Source of the DNA: Leptoclinus maculatus
Taxonomy: Eukaryota > Chordata > Actinopteri > Perciformes > Stichaeidae
Direction of reading: 5' to 3'
Assembly (NCBI GenBank): GCA_032191485.1
Contig: JAVDOI010000005.1
Coordinates: 9,132,979 to 9,196,978, forward strand
DNA: 64,000 nt
Part shown: piece after piece, positions 24,484 to 36,129 of the stretch
Layout of the letters: each line of letters opens with the position of its first letter
How positions within the stretch are numbered: position 1 is the stretch's first letter
The notes under the pieces: generated by a model
Seen by the model: the letters and a program-made list of their open reading frames with translations, nothing else
Told to the model about the DNA's origin: nothing
Databases searched by the model: none
Position numbers and translations under genes: made by a program

Positions 24484-24996
24484 TAACCATGGTAAACTGT
24501 ACACATCGAAGATGGCGACAGCTGTATCCTGAAAATGCTTAAAAAACACCGTAAAAGGTCCACGACGAGTGAGGAACACCTGCAGAGGTGGAGGTAAGAG
24601 AGCCGACAGGTCCACTTGTGCACCGTGACACAATGGTGAGCAGCTTTCACATGTCTCAGAGCGCACTGCCCTCCTTCATCTGGGCCACTTCAAAGGCCAA
24701 CATGGCCTCCAGCCAAAGACTCAGATACAAGGCACAGTAAATCACCACAGAAACCTAATCACCACGCTGTCCCTGCCATCCTTTTATCCTCACAGCCTCC
24801 TCCTTATGATCTATTCTGCCGCTGTAATGTTAATATGCAACAGTGCATCTGGTTCCTGGGAACAATACAGTCAAACCACACTCCACCACTACAGTGTGTA
24901 CAAAATGAACTATAGAACAACTACTGATACAATAGGGGCCTTGAGGTGACACTTGCATTATCAGGGTTTTGTATTACACCAGAGTACAAATCTAGT
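24484..24996 (-). other. Giant ARID3 intron, unique stretch
   Basis: 24660-24860 is non-repetitive with no coding signal and could be a regulatory island. Nothing else was recognised. Confidence 0.3.
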
Positions 24997-25000
24997 TTAA

Positions 25001-25328
25001 AGGAGACGTATCGTGCTGATTTTCAGGTTCATACTTGTATTTGGGGTTTCTGCTAGAACACGTTTATATGCTTTAATGTTAAAAACACATTATTTTTCTC
25101 ATTGTCTGTCTGAATATACGTGTGTTGTAACGCCTGTCTCTTTAAGAGAACTACAACTACACAGACTTCTACTGGTGTATATTTGTGACATAACAACAAC
25201 TCCTTTAAAGGCACGTTTCTGGATCCGGACTGTGGGATTTATTTTTGGATTGAGTATTTTGAGTATGTATAAAGCACCTAGACCTGCTTTATGATTAAAA
25301 AAAGACATGAATATACAATGCGGGACCT
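25001..25328 (+). mobile_element. Small MITE-like element flanked by TTAA
   Basis: The left end TTAA-AGGAGACG (24997-25008) and right end GCGGGACCT-TTAA (25320-25332) form imperfect inverted ends (TTTAAAGG versus CCTTTAAA) with TTAA at both flanks, as expected of piggyBac-type target duplication. The interior (GATTTTCAGGTTCATACTTG, TGTCTCTTTAAGAGAACTAC) is a common fish MITE texture. There is no transposase. Confidence 0.65.
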
Positions 25329-25332
25329 TTAA

Positions 25333-28300
25333 AGTACTTCATTATTCAGTTTGTGCTGTGCATGGTGCATAAATCAATGTATTATTGAGTTAAAAATCAA
25401 CAACTACCTCTTGTTTGCATTCAGGTTGAAGCTAAATAAGTTGTTTAGTTGCTTTTTTCAAATCAAGCTAACAACTGAGATTAACACAACTGCTTAGATA
25501 TTGAGTTGAAAAAACTGAAATCATTTGTGTGTTACTGAGTTTTCTTTGACATTGGTTAACAGTTCTGTGTTTCCAGTGAAGGCAGTGCCCTTAACTGTGT
25601 ATATACTAACAATGTAAACTGAGTGTGTGGTCATTGGCCTATTCAAATACAAAAGCTTTATTCTCTGTGCATTAATGTCATCCATACTTTTTGAGTAATG
25701 AAAGAAATGCTAATGTTCTTAAATGTATTTTGTTAAGACAATTTGTTTATGGCTATTTGACAACTTCAATTTTTAGTTTGTTTAAATGTGTTTATACAAA
25801 TACCTCAATAACTGATAGTGAAACTGGTGTCATATTTCCATTACTTCCATGCACTGATGACTGTTCAGAGTGCAATGCGAGTAGTTTAATCAGTCACCAC
25901 AACAGTCACCTAACTGACCTTTTGGAGATCATCCCATGAGATTTCACAGTGAAGCAGTCAGACAGTGTCGGGGTCATCTTTCATTTAAACGAGGAAGCAG
26001 AAGCGTTCTGCCTGAAGGTGAAATAAAACAAGTATACTCTACGTTGCTCTTTGTAGAGGAGTCTATGTAAAGACCAGCCCTCACAGATCATCATTGTTTC
26101 TCCATCAGCTGGTCTCGTAGTAACACATGAAACAGTAAAGCGACAGTTGGCTGCTGAGCGGATTTTAAATGCAACAAGCTGTGAAATGTATTGTGGTGTC
26201 ACCTCATCCGCCTTCAGATAGCCAGATAGCATCTCATTTGAGAAACTAAAGGCAGCATGTGAAAATCACCCATGTATGTAAACGGCCAAACGTATTAACC
26301 AAAACATGTGCATGTGAATAACAACTACATTGCAGTCACGAGGTCGGCAGTAAACAAGGCTCCTGTAAAGGATTACCAGCCGCATGCTGTCTCGCCTGGT
26401 AATTAGTTGTTGTTGCAAATCTGCTCCGATACAGACCGGGGCCAGTGCCACCATGGGCCAGTTTCCCAGTTCCAAACCATCGGCGGCCTTTTTGTCGGCT
26501 GCTGTTCTAATTATCCCCACACGTCCTGCATTGTCTTCAGAATTAGATTTAATAGGCGACGCTCTAAAATCAAGTGTGCGACATTCGTTAACAAATCCCT
26601 CAGCACCACCCCGGCCCCTTCCTGTTCCACTTCGGAGCCCAGTGTCCCATTACTGTCTCCCTGTCTCTGCTCGTATCTAGCCCAATTAGAATAAGGTCCC
26701 CCTGGTAAAACACTGACTGTAATATCTCCATCTTAATGCCTGATGGGTCGAGTCCTGTGCAGCTCAGGGCCGCTGATTAAATGCTTCAACCGCAGAGACG
26801 GCACAATGGATTCCCCTGCTGCAGTGTTTGAGCGGAACGACTACTGTACGCGTGCTTTGATGCGCAATTTGTGTACAAAATCCTGAATGAAAATGCCAGA
26901 AATTAGACACCTGAATGTTGCAAATAAAGTTCCTCTTGTAGACATTTTTTAATTGATTAGGGAAAATGGGACGAAGGCCGATGGATGCGATTTACTGGAA
27001 AGGCCCAAAAAAACACAAAATGACAGCAGCAGAAGAGAATATCACATGATGTGTGGAAACAATGCCATATATGGGAAACAGCGATGAAATGTGTTGATGT
27101 GGCAGAGTTACAGAATACTTACGGAACAATGAAATTCTATACTTCCTGCTGATGTTTCAAATGTAAAGCCTACCGAGAAAGGAAACTACTGGCAGACTTT
27201 TAATGTGAAACATCTGTGCAGGAAGTATTGAATTCCATTGACAGTAACTTAACATCAGTCAAAGAAACATCAAGGTCAAAGCAAGTGGCAACTAGAGAGC
27301 AACATGTTGACAATTTAACCAGTGACACACATTGGTTTAGGTTGGAAGGACTTTTGCTGTTGGTGGGTTTTTATACGGTAAATATTCACGTATTTTCGTT
27401 TCTACATTTTTTTCCCACACAAACTGGTAACTTGATCACTGACACAGAATACACCAACCTCATCACACTATTGGCTCACTCGCCTTGTTAGAAGTAGGAA
27501 CCAAACGTCAGATACATTCCACAGAGGTAAACAAATGAGTCATTTTGAGTTGTTTATGATCATAATATTTTGTTTTTTAGGAAAAAGCCATACTTTTATT
27601 TGGCACCGTTCTGAAAGTTCTGTGGAAGTATTTTTTATTTTATTTTGAAATTCATGACTAAAATATACAATGAGTGAGGTGGTGCCCCCCCCCCACACAC
27701 ACAAACAGTGGTGGTGAGTGTAACTGCAGGCTCAGCATGAACAGTCAATGAGCAGCGGGCAGTGTGTCCAACACAATACAACACAGCCGGCTGGAAGCTG
27801 CTCCGTGTTACACGATGTGCTGACACACTGAATCAGAGGCTGGTTCCTCTCCATCACTGCCCTCCGCTCTGCTACTATCACTATCACTGCTACTGAATCC
27901 CCAATTTTATAATTTTATCATAATTGTTATTCATCCATTTGGAATTTGAGTAGTTGCATTGGATTGTGTAAAGCCATTGTGCATAAAGGGTACTGCGAAA
28001 ATAAAGGCTGACTTGACTTTTTGTATTGTAACATCTTGGTTTATTGTTCAGTCCACAGATAACCAGTGTAGTCAGCTGTCATTTCTTTCTTTAGATTTTC
28101 TCTGAAAGATGTTTAGTCGTAGTTCATTTTCTGTGTCTGTCTCCTACACATGACCTTCCCATACAACTAAACTGCATTCTCAATCATGTTTTCCAGAGAA
28201 AGGTATTTTTTCCTGGATTACAGTTGCAGTTTTAAACATGCGGTTAACGCTGTAAATTGAAATAAAAACAGAACAAACTGCGTGGTTAGGTTTAGTAAAA

Positions 28301-30394
28301 CGTCATGGTGTGGCTTAAAACGTGGATGACGTGACATTTCCAAGGTTACAACATTTAACATTTAATGATTTAGAATAAATCATTGACTCCTCAATGCTCA
28401 CTAGAACCCTTTCTGTCTTCTGTGAGCTATCTGGAGTTCCTGCTGCCGCTGTAGACATTCGCAGCGCTCGACTCCTGTCTGAGCCCCGTCCTCCTCCTGG
28501 AACTCCAAAATAGACCTGGAGGTGGAATGCACCCCCGATCGGAGGTGTTAATGAATGTCAGACGAGCAGCTGTTAGACATCTGATATTAAAATGCTGCTT
28601 CGCGCCATGTCAGGCGGCTGCTTAATGTTGTTTATAGCCCTGTTTGTTTTTTCAGGGCTCCAATAATGTATTCTTCGCCAGAGGTTAAGGCTCTTAAACA
28701 AAGTTAAAAAGTAAAGGCTAAACAAGAGGCATGTGATACAGTTGGTCTTTCAAACCTTAGCTGATGTTAATTCTAACTTATTAGGATTCAAAGAGCAGCA
28801 CCGGTCACAAAGTCCAGCCGACAAAACACTGCCCAGATGATATCGGCTTGAATTATCATTTAAAGTCTTTTTTTTTTACAAGCCAAATAAACCAAAACAA
28901 ATACAATTTGTATCTAATTCAAAGTAATATTTAGGAGACCAGTGAAGTGTCAAAGGTCAGACGATAATCTTGATAATGACTATATTACTGTTGCGCAATC
29001 CTCTGATTAGCTAGAAATGCCAATCTCTCTCTCCTGAACAAGTTATCTACATCTACAGACTGGTCAGTTAACTCTGTGTAACGTCTGAATAACCTCCATC
29101 TGCAGAGCTGCATGTGTGCCTACCATGTCCATGCGTGGGAAGAGTTTTAGATGCCATTACCTTCTGTATATACTGTAGGTTTAACGTGAATGTGACACTT
29201 TATACTCAACAGCCTTTTTACACTCTCAACCTTTTCATAAAGTGTATGGACTTCTGCTTGTTATGCAAATGCTAATAATGAGGAGGACAGTAAGATTTCT
29301 TTAAACCCTGCATCACTGACGACAGCCTGTCATAGTCCTCCTCCGGATCTTCAACCATGATTAATCATTTGATTCACGTCTCTATAGACAACAGAGTAAA
29401 TGTTGAGTATGGGAGTAATGGTAGTCATGTAAACAAGATTACATGGCCTGGTCTGTCAGTTCAGTCGTATGTGAATGTCATTTTGTAGGCGACAGGGTTG
29501 GCTTGTGCAATATTTAAATTATCTTTCAAAATGAATCTAAAACGTGTGAAATATTGTATAATTGATGTGACGTACATTTTTTAGAATGATACCATACATT
29601 TTTTGTTACTGAACATGTGGTCAGTGCATGAATCTCTTGTGATATAAAATCAAATCATGCAACATTACACGTGTAACAAGAGAAACCGAGAGCTGGCCAT
29701 CTTATAGGACAGATGAGAGGAACATGATCTGCTGCTGCCATGTTTGGGATGCCATAGGCCTTTTTGTGCTGTGTTACTGTGCAACTCCTGTACAGGAACG
29801 CCAGATTCTCTGTACTCTTGCTGTTAACTATCAGTCCGCTGGGGTAAAAAGAAGTGCAATGGTGTCATTGGTGTCAGTCTGTACTATAGCCACTGGTAAT
29901 ATAGTTCTCTTATCCATCTTACTGTCCACCGTCTTACTGGCACTGCCCCTCTAGCCACAAATAATACCAAGCGTAGTCCCCCAGACCTTGTCTTACTCCA
30001 AACTTATTCATAGCCTTTAGTCCTTAACTGTGTCCTTTTATTTTGTAATGACCCAGTTTCCCTGAGAGAATCAATCTAATCTAGTATCATGAAATCTGAT
30101 ATAATGAATAAATGGATTTTAATGAATGACTACGGAAGACACAGATGATTGTTGTTTCTGTTTGAGTGAAGACTCGAAGCAAAAACATGTGGAAAACAGG
30201 AAGATGGAAGTTATTTGCTTACCTGACAGGTTGAACAAAGTCCAGCAGCCACAACATGAAAAAGAGAGCAAAAGGACAAATTTAGACCGTGTTGCAGACA
30301 TGAAATATAGAAAACAGGACTTTTTATTACAGAATTATGGGTTTAATCATGCAGAGTAAAAAAAAAAGTCTTCACTTTGACTTCACAGAATATG
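25333..30394 (-). other. Giant ARID3 intron, mostly unique; family I debris
   Basis: 26390-26830 and 28490-28690 are non-repetitive islands with homeodomain-like TAATTA and AATTAG cores and could be regulatory. At 28120-28330 lies a fragment also present at 61615-61800 (CAACTAAACTGCATTCTCAA, GATTACAGTTGCAGTTTTAA). A poly(C) run is at 27688-27697. The frames at 27216-27491, 29724-29954 and 30126-30359 match no family I recognise. Confidence 0.4.
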
Positions 30395-30627
30395 AACACA
30401 GTAACACATTCTCACGCTTGGACCGAGGCTCCAAACGTTGGCACTCTAGGTTCCACCCCAGCATCGGGTTGGACCTTTCAGAGACGCCATGTCAGTTTCT
30501 ATTTGTTAGTGTCCTTTCAAAATAAACTTCCTGGTTAACAAGAAACACACAGTTTCTGCTCCTTATATGCATACAGTGTCTTTTTGAAATAAACTTCCAA
30601 TGTAGGTTTACTTACTTTTTATGTTAA

Positions 30628-32122
30628 CCTGGTTGGGTTCAACAAAAACTACCTGGTTAAGATAAGACAACAAAAACTACCTGGTTAAGATAAGACAACA
30701 AAAACTACCTGGTTAAGATAAGACAACACAACTACCTGGTTAAGATAAGACAACAAAAACTACCTGGTTAAGATAAGACAACAAAAACTACCTGGTTAAG
30801 ATAAGACAACAAAAACTACCTGGTTAAGATAAGACAACACAACTACCTGATTAAGATAAGACAACACAACTACATGGTTAAGATAAGACAACAAAAACTA
30901 CCTGGTTAAGATAAGACAACACAACTACCTGGTTAAGATAAGACAACACAACTACATGGTTAAGATAAGACAACACAACTACCTGGTTAAGATAAGACAA
31001 CAAAAACTACCTGGTTAAGATAAGACAACACAACTACATGGTTAAGATAAGACAACACAACTACCTGGTTAAGATAAGACAACAAAAACTACCTGGTTAA
31101 GATAAGACAACAAAAACTACCTGGTTAAGATAAGACAACACAACTACCTGGTTAAGATAAGACAACACAACTACCTGGTTAAGATAAGACAACAAAAACT
31201 ACCTGGTTAAGATAAGACAACACAACTACCTGGTTAAGATAAGACAACACAACTACATGGTTAAGATAAGACAACACAACTACCTGGTTAAGATAAGACA
31301 ACACAACTACCTGGTTAAGATAAGACAACAAAAACTACCTGGTTAAGATAAGACAACACAACTACATGGTTAATATAAGACAACACAACTACATGGTTAA
31401 GATAAGACAACAAAAACTACCTGGTTAAGATAAGACAACACAACTACCTGGTTAAGATAAGACAACAAAAACTACCTGGTTAAGATAAGACAACACAACT
31501 ACCTGGTTAAGATAAGACAACACAACTACCTGGTTAAGATAAGACAACACAACTACCTGGTTAAGATAAGACAACAAAAACTACCTGGTTAAGATAAGAC
31601 AACACAACTACCTGGTTAAGATAAGACAACACAACTACCTGATTAAGATAAGACAACACAACTACCTGGTTAAGTTAAGACAACAAAAACTACCTGGTTA
31701 AGATAAGACAACACAACTACCTGGTTAAGTTAAGACAACAAAAACTACTTGGTTAAGATAAGACAACACAACTACCTGGTTAAGTTAAGACAACAAAAAC
31801 TACTTGGTTAAGATAAGACAACACAACTACCTGGTTAAGTTAAGACAACAAAAACTACTTGGTTAAGATAAGACAACACAACTACCCGGTTAAGTTAAGA
31901 CAACAAAAACTACTTGGTTAGGTTAAGACAACAAAAACTACCCGGTTAAGTTAAGACAACAAAAACTACCCGGTTAAGATAAGACAACAAAAACTACCCG
32001 GTTAAGATAAGTCAACACAACTACCTGGTTAAGATAAGACAACACAACTACCTGGTTAAGTTAAGACAACAAAAACTACCTGGTTAAGATAAGACAACAA
32101 AACTACCTGGTTAGGTTAAGAC
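30628..32122 (+). repeat. 27-28-bp minisatellite, homogeneous half
   Basis: About 55 tandem units of the type CTACCTGGTTAAGATAAGAC followed by AACACAA or AACAAAAA. The last units (from about 31660) gain GTTAAGTTAAGAC and CTACTTGG/CTACCCGG variants, marking a gradient toward the degenerate right side. Confidence 0.95.
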
Positions 32123-33237
32123 TAGGGCTGGGCGGTATGACCAAAAATGTATATCGCGGTATTTTGTAAGATTATACCGGTTTCACGGTATATCACGGTA
32201 TTCTTTTTCTCGCATTAATGCATAGTTTATCGCGCGTTAATACATGGAGCAGACATTTTTATCACAGTGTTTTTAGTGTATAGGTTAAGGATTACAAGAG
32301 CTCTGCTCTGTGAATTCTTTCCTCGTCTCTCCCCCCTGTGTCACGGTGTGGGTACATCTCAGAATACCCTTATTTGATTGGCTAAACTGCATCACGTGAC
32401 GTGATTTACAACGCATTGGTCGGTGTTTTTCCTGCACCGCTGAACAAGTGCCGTAAATTCTGGAAAGGAGCGTGAATAACTCCGCTGCATGAAGCAAAGG
32501 CCCGCGACCCACTGAAAACGGGTCCGCGACGACCCACCAGTTGAGAATCACTGGTCTGCAGGATCGTGACGAGCGGTGAACAGCTGTTTTGGCGTGTCTT
32601 CCATCTCTTCCGGTTTCCTTCACCTACATTCCCCTGGGTCCTAAGCCCCTCCAGGTACAGCTTCGTATCACCCTCTATGTACCAACGTACATTTATAACA
32701 AATACCACACATATTACACAGTAATCAGCGTTGCATATGTGTCAAACTCTATCGGTGCATCTCCGGTCTGTCTGTCTTTGTTCATTCATTGTTCTTTAAT
32801 GTAACGTTACTGTAGCAACGGAGCCTCCAAGCTGTTAGCAGACTGTTAGCAGACTGCTAGCAGGCGAGTGAGCTGCACCCAGCATGCAGTTCGGCGGTAA
32901 AATTGTATAAATGTATAATTATTAGTGTTACAAATTGTTTATGTGTCACAGACTGTTGTGTCGTGGTGTTTTGCTCTGTTAAAGAGCGTTAGTTGTGGGT
33001 TGTTAATTGTTCTAAAGTTCTAAAGTTATGACCATGACTAGGGGTCCCTCTCAATACATATAAGGTAACTAGCTCCGACTGCTGCGCTCATAGCGGTGAA
33101 CAATATATTTAGCTTCCTGTTGAAGAGTGACAGCAGTTGTTCCGGCTTTGCACCGGTATGACGGTATGTGAAAAATTCATATCGTACGGGAAATTAAAAC
33201 CGGTATACCGGTTGAATCGGTATACCGCCCAGCCCTA
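32123..33237 (+). mobile_element. hAT element A (non-autonomous), with perfect 8-bp target duplication
   Basis: The ends read TAGGGCTGGGCGGTA at the left and TACCGCCCAGCCCTA at the right, perfect 15-bp inverted repeats. The 8 bp before (32115-32122) and after (33238-33245) are both GTTAAGAC, and reading across them restores the minisatellite unit. The interior has no transposase frame. It contains a segment (about 32291-32475) shared with hAT D, an internal hAT-like end (CACCAGTTGAGAATCACTG, about 32536-32554) and a segment (about 32560-32755) shared with hAT C copy 3. Confidence 0.93.
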
Positions 33238-33588
33238 GTTAAGACAACAAAACTACCTGGTTAGGTGAAGCCAACAAAACTACTTGGTTAGGTTAAGACA
33301 ACAAAGCTACCTGGTTAAGTTAAGACAACAAAACTACTTGGTTCGGTGAAGACAACAAAACTACCTGGTTAGGTTAAGACAACAAAACTACGTTGTTAGG
33401 TTAAGACAACAAAACTACTTGGTTAGGTTAAGACAACAAAACTACCTGGTTAGGTGAAGACAACAAAACTACTTGGTTAGGTTAAGACAACAAAGCTACC
33501 TGGTTAGGTGAAGACAACAAAACTACTTGGTTAGGTTAAGACAACAAAACTACCTGGTTAGGTTAAGACAACAAAACTATGTTGTTAG
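33238..33588 (+). repeat. 27-28-bp minisatellite, degenerate half
   Basis: About 13 units with GGTTAGGTTAAGACAACAAA and GGTTAGGTGAAGACAACAAA variants, distinct from the homogeneous half left of hAT A. A trace resumes at 34461-34500, right of hAT B1. Confidence 0.9.
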
Positions 33589-34460
33589 TAGGGGTGGGGG
33601 AAAAATCGATACAGCATAGTATCGCGATATTTTGCGTGGCGATATTGTATCGATACACGGAAGCCAAGTATCGATCTTTTATTATATAAACTATAAACTT
33701 TTTGGTACTAGAAAAATAAAATCAATTGCTTTTTCAGTCCACTAGATGGTGCTGAGTTGTTCTCTGGTGAGGTCAGCAGAGGTCCCGGGTCAGCGTGATT
33801 GGTAGGAAGTTGGTCAAAACAAAGAGAGACATCGAAGAAAGAAATCAGAAATACACCGTCCGTGTTTAAATCAGACGTCTGGACTTATTTTGGATTTTTT
33901 AACAAGGAAGGGAAGAAGGACATGAATATGACTCATGGATATGACTCCGTCGCGGCGTTTTTTCACCGAACACAGCCGTGCCCAAGCTCTACAGAGAAGT
34001 GAAGCTTAAAGTGGAGGAATCTTTGAGTACAGCAGAAAGAGTTGCATTAACTTGCGATGCGTGGACGTCAAGCGCAGTGGATTCCTATGTGACTATAACA
34101 GCACAATATCTCAGAGGACTGGAGACTGTCTCACGTTCTCCAAACTAGAGCCGTACACGTAAGTCACACCGGGGCAAACATGACAGACCTCCTGCTAATG
34201 CAGCACAAGAATGGGGGATTGTCGACAATAACCTGGTGGTTGTAACCGACAGCGCTTCTAACGTGGGCGTTGCCGGTCAGTTAGCGGGATTCCTGCATGT
34301 GAAGTGTTTCGCTCACACACTCAATCTGTCCTCACAACGGGGGTTAAATCTGCCAACAGTAGCCAGGCTCATGGGGAGAGTGCGGCGCATAACTGGCTCT
34401 CTGCCCTCGACGTCCACGCATCGCAAGTTATACTGAGTTATATAACTCTTATATCGTACA
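33589..34460 (+). mobile_element. hAT element B, copy B1, 3'-truncated
   Basis: Begins TAGGGGTGGGGGAAAAATCG like copy B2 at 40664 and stays nearly identical to it up to ...TTATATCGTAC, where minisatellite sequence resumes. The last roughly 380 bp and right end present in B2 are absent. It carries decayed transposase pieces of ZBED/hAT type: a segment with SDVWTYFGF (BED-finger-like), one reading TAERVALTCDAWTSSAVDSY, and a frame with VTDSASNVGVAGQLAGF and KCFAHTLNL. Confidence 0.9.
34012..34436 (+). pseudogene. hAT (ZBED-like) transposase remnant in B1
   Basis: Two frames separated by a stop and small deletions. The first gives EESLSTAERVALTCDAWTSS, the conserved block where hAT transposases have a CDxWTS motif with a catalytic Asp. 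The second (34236-34436) gives VVTDSASNVGVAGQLAGF and then KCFAHTLNL, the conserved TDxAxN and CxAHxLNL blocks. The C-terminal dimerisation domain is missing, so the fragment cannot encode an active transposase. Confidence 0.85.
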
Positions 34461-34815
34461 GGTTTAGAAAACAAAACTACGTGGTTTGGTTAAGACAACT
34501 TGTTACAGGACTTAGGTGCAAGGCGTGAGTTAGGTACGTAAGTTACATAACGATAGAAGCTTGTTGACTTTGTTTCAAATGGGACACGAACAGTCTCCTG
34601 GGTGAAAGTCTGTGTATGTTTGACCGAACCATTCACCCCGACTTCCTCCTTAAGTGGACTTTATAGCTTGTCAGTTGCCCTGTGTCTAATGTTGTCACGG
34701 ATGGGTTTACACTGGAGTTAGCTGAAAGCCCAGTGTGTCTCATACAGATCCTTTAGATGCCTTGGTATCAGACGCCGTGGGCCACTGACAAGTTGGGGAA
34801 TGAGAACGGGTTGAT

Positions 34816-36129
34816 AGGATTTAGAATTTTATATGTCAACACTTGAGACCTGACTTTGTACATTTCATTACTGTGCCCCATTTAATGTGAGAACATCCAC
34901 ACCTGTCATGTTGGTCTTAGCACTGTAACACTTGACATTACTCAGACACAGCATGAAAAAGTCAGCTATCAGTTTTTAATGCCATGTTACACTACAAAAG
35001 GTTGGATACACAGCAAACGTGTGTACTGCTCAAACTGCACATAGCTGCAATCTGAGTGTCAAACCAACCAGTTGTTCAAGTTTCTGTATGAAAAAATGTT
35101 GGCCGTAAATAAAAAATGCGAGACAGACTGGATGGAGAAATATTAATATGTGACCTGGAGACGCAGCACACTCCTGATTTAGCTAATATTTACCACTTGT
35201 CCTCATAGTTTGATAATGAGTCACTATCATTGCTGTTGCGCCACCGTGGAACACACTAAGCTGCCGTGAGATGTTGCTCAACGGAATAGTTTTGTAATGG
35301 GTCACAATGTCTACCTAAGGCGTCTGCTATCCACTCTTATAGATACAGAGACAGATCCATCATGCTGAGTCACCTTTAACAACATCTTTATAAACCTAGG
35401 CTTAACCTTTAAATGAATTCCACAATGGTTGCAAGATTGTTTTGTAACTATCAGAGAAAGTGTTTCTGGGACAGTGATAGGACATTTAAGGAACTTAGTC
35501 CTGCTATTACTGCAGCTGAATAGTTAGTGGTCCCAAAGTCACTTGTATTGAGAAAAGAGCAGAATTATTTCATTACAGTTATGAAGCATGAAACAAAGCT
35601 TTATATACTTTATATACTACAAAACATGGTTATTAACTTGCTGCTAGAATAGCTTCCACTCTTCTGGTTTTCCACCAGATGTTGAACCAGATGATGTCAT
35701 CAGTGAGGTCCAACACTGATGTTGGTGAAGGGCCATGCGCTGCGTTTTAGTTCATCCCAAAGGTGTTGGATGGTGCTTAGAAAAAAAAGAAAATCTCTTA
35801 GTTGTCCTGTTAGCCTTGGGGTTAAAGACGCTGACCATGTAATTACATGGTAACCAGGTTTAAGGCAGATCATTTTTGCGTGTCATTCCCTGATCTTTCT
35901 CCTACTGTATCTTTGGACCCTACCTGCTCTCAACATGGTGATGGCTGAGCTAGTGGTGCTAAAAGCGCTAACTGTCCAAACGATGACAACAGTGCTGACG
36001 GAGCTAACTCTAACTCTATATTAATGCTCTGAATCCCGTATAGAGAACCTTTAAGTATGTAAGTTAAGGAACAAAAATAAGGTTAAATAAGTCAAAGGTG
36101 ACTTTTGGTTTCACATGGGACACAAACAG
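34816..36129 (-). other. Giant ARID3 intron, no gene recognised
   Basis: AT-rich sequence without an exon. At about 36055-36125 a short piece with TTTCACATGGGACACAAACA recalls the 3' segment of element I2. Confidence 0.45.

Larger units (their letters stand above)
30395..34815. mobile_element. Element I2: larger relative of I1 with 27-28-bp minisatellite core
   Basis: The left end reads AACACATTCTCACGCTTGG (about 30400-30420). The right end (about 34735-34815, ...ATCAGACGCCGTGGGCCACT...GGGGAATGAGAACGGGTTG) is its inverted counterpart and resembles the right end of I1. Between them are the minisatellite, hAT A (32123-33237), truncated hAT B1 (33589-34460) and a 3' segment with GGGACACGAACAGTCTCCTG that recurs near 61850. 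Without the two insertions the element is about 2.4 kb, mostly array. It is non-autonomous. Confidence 0.6.
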
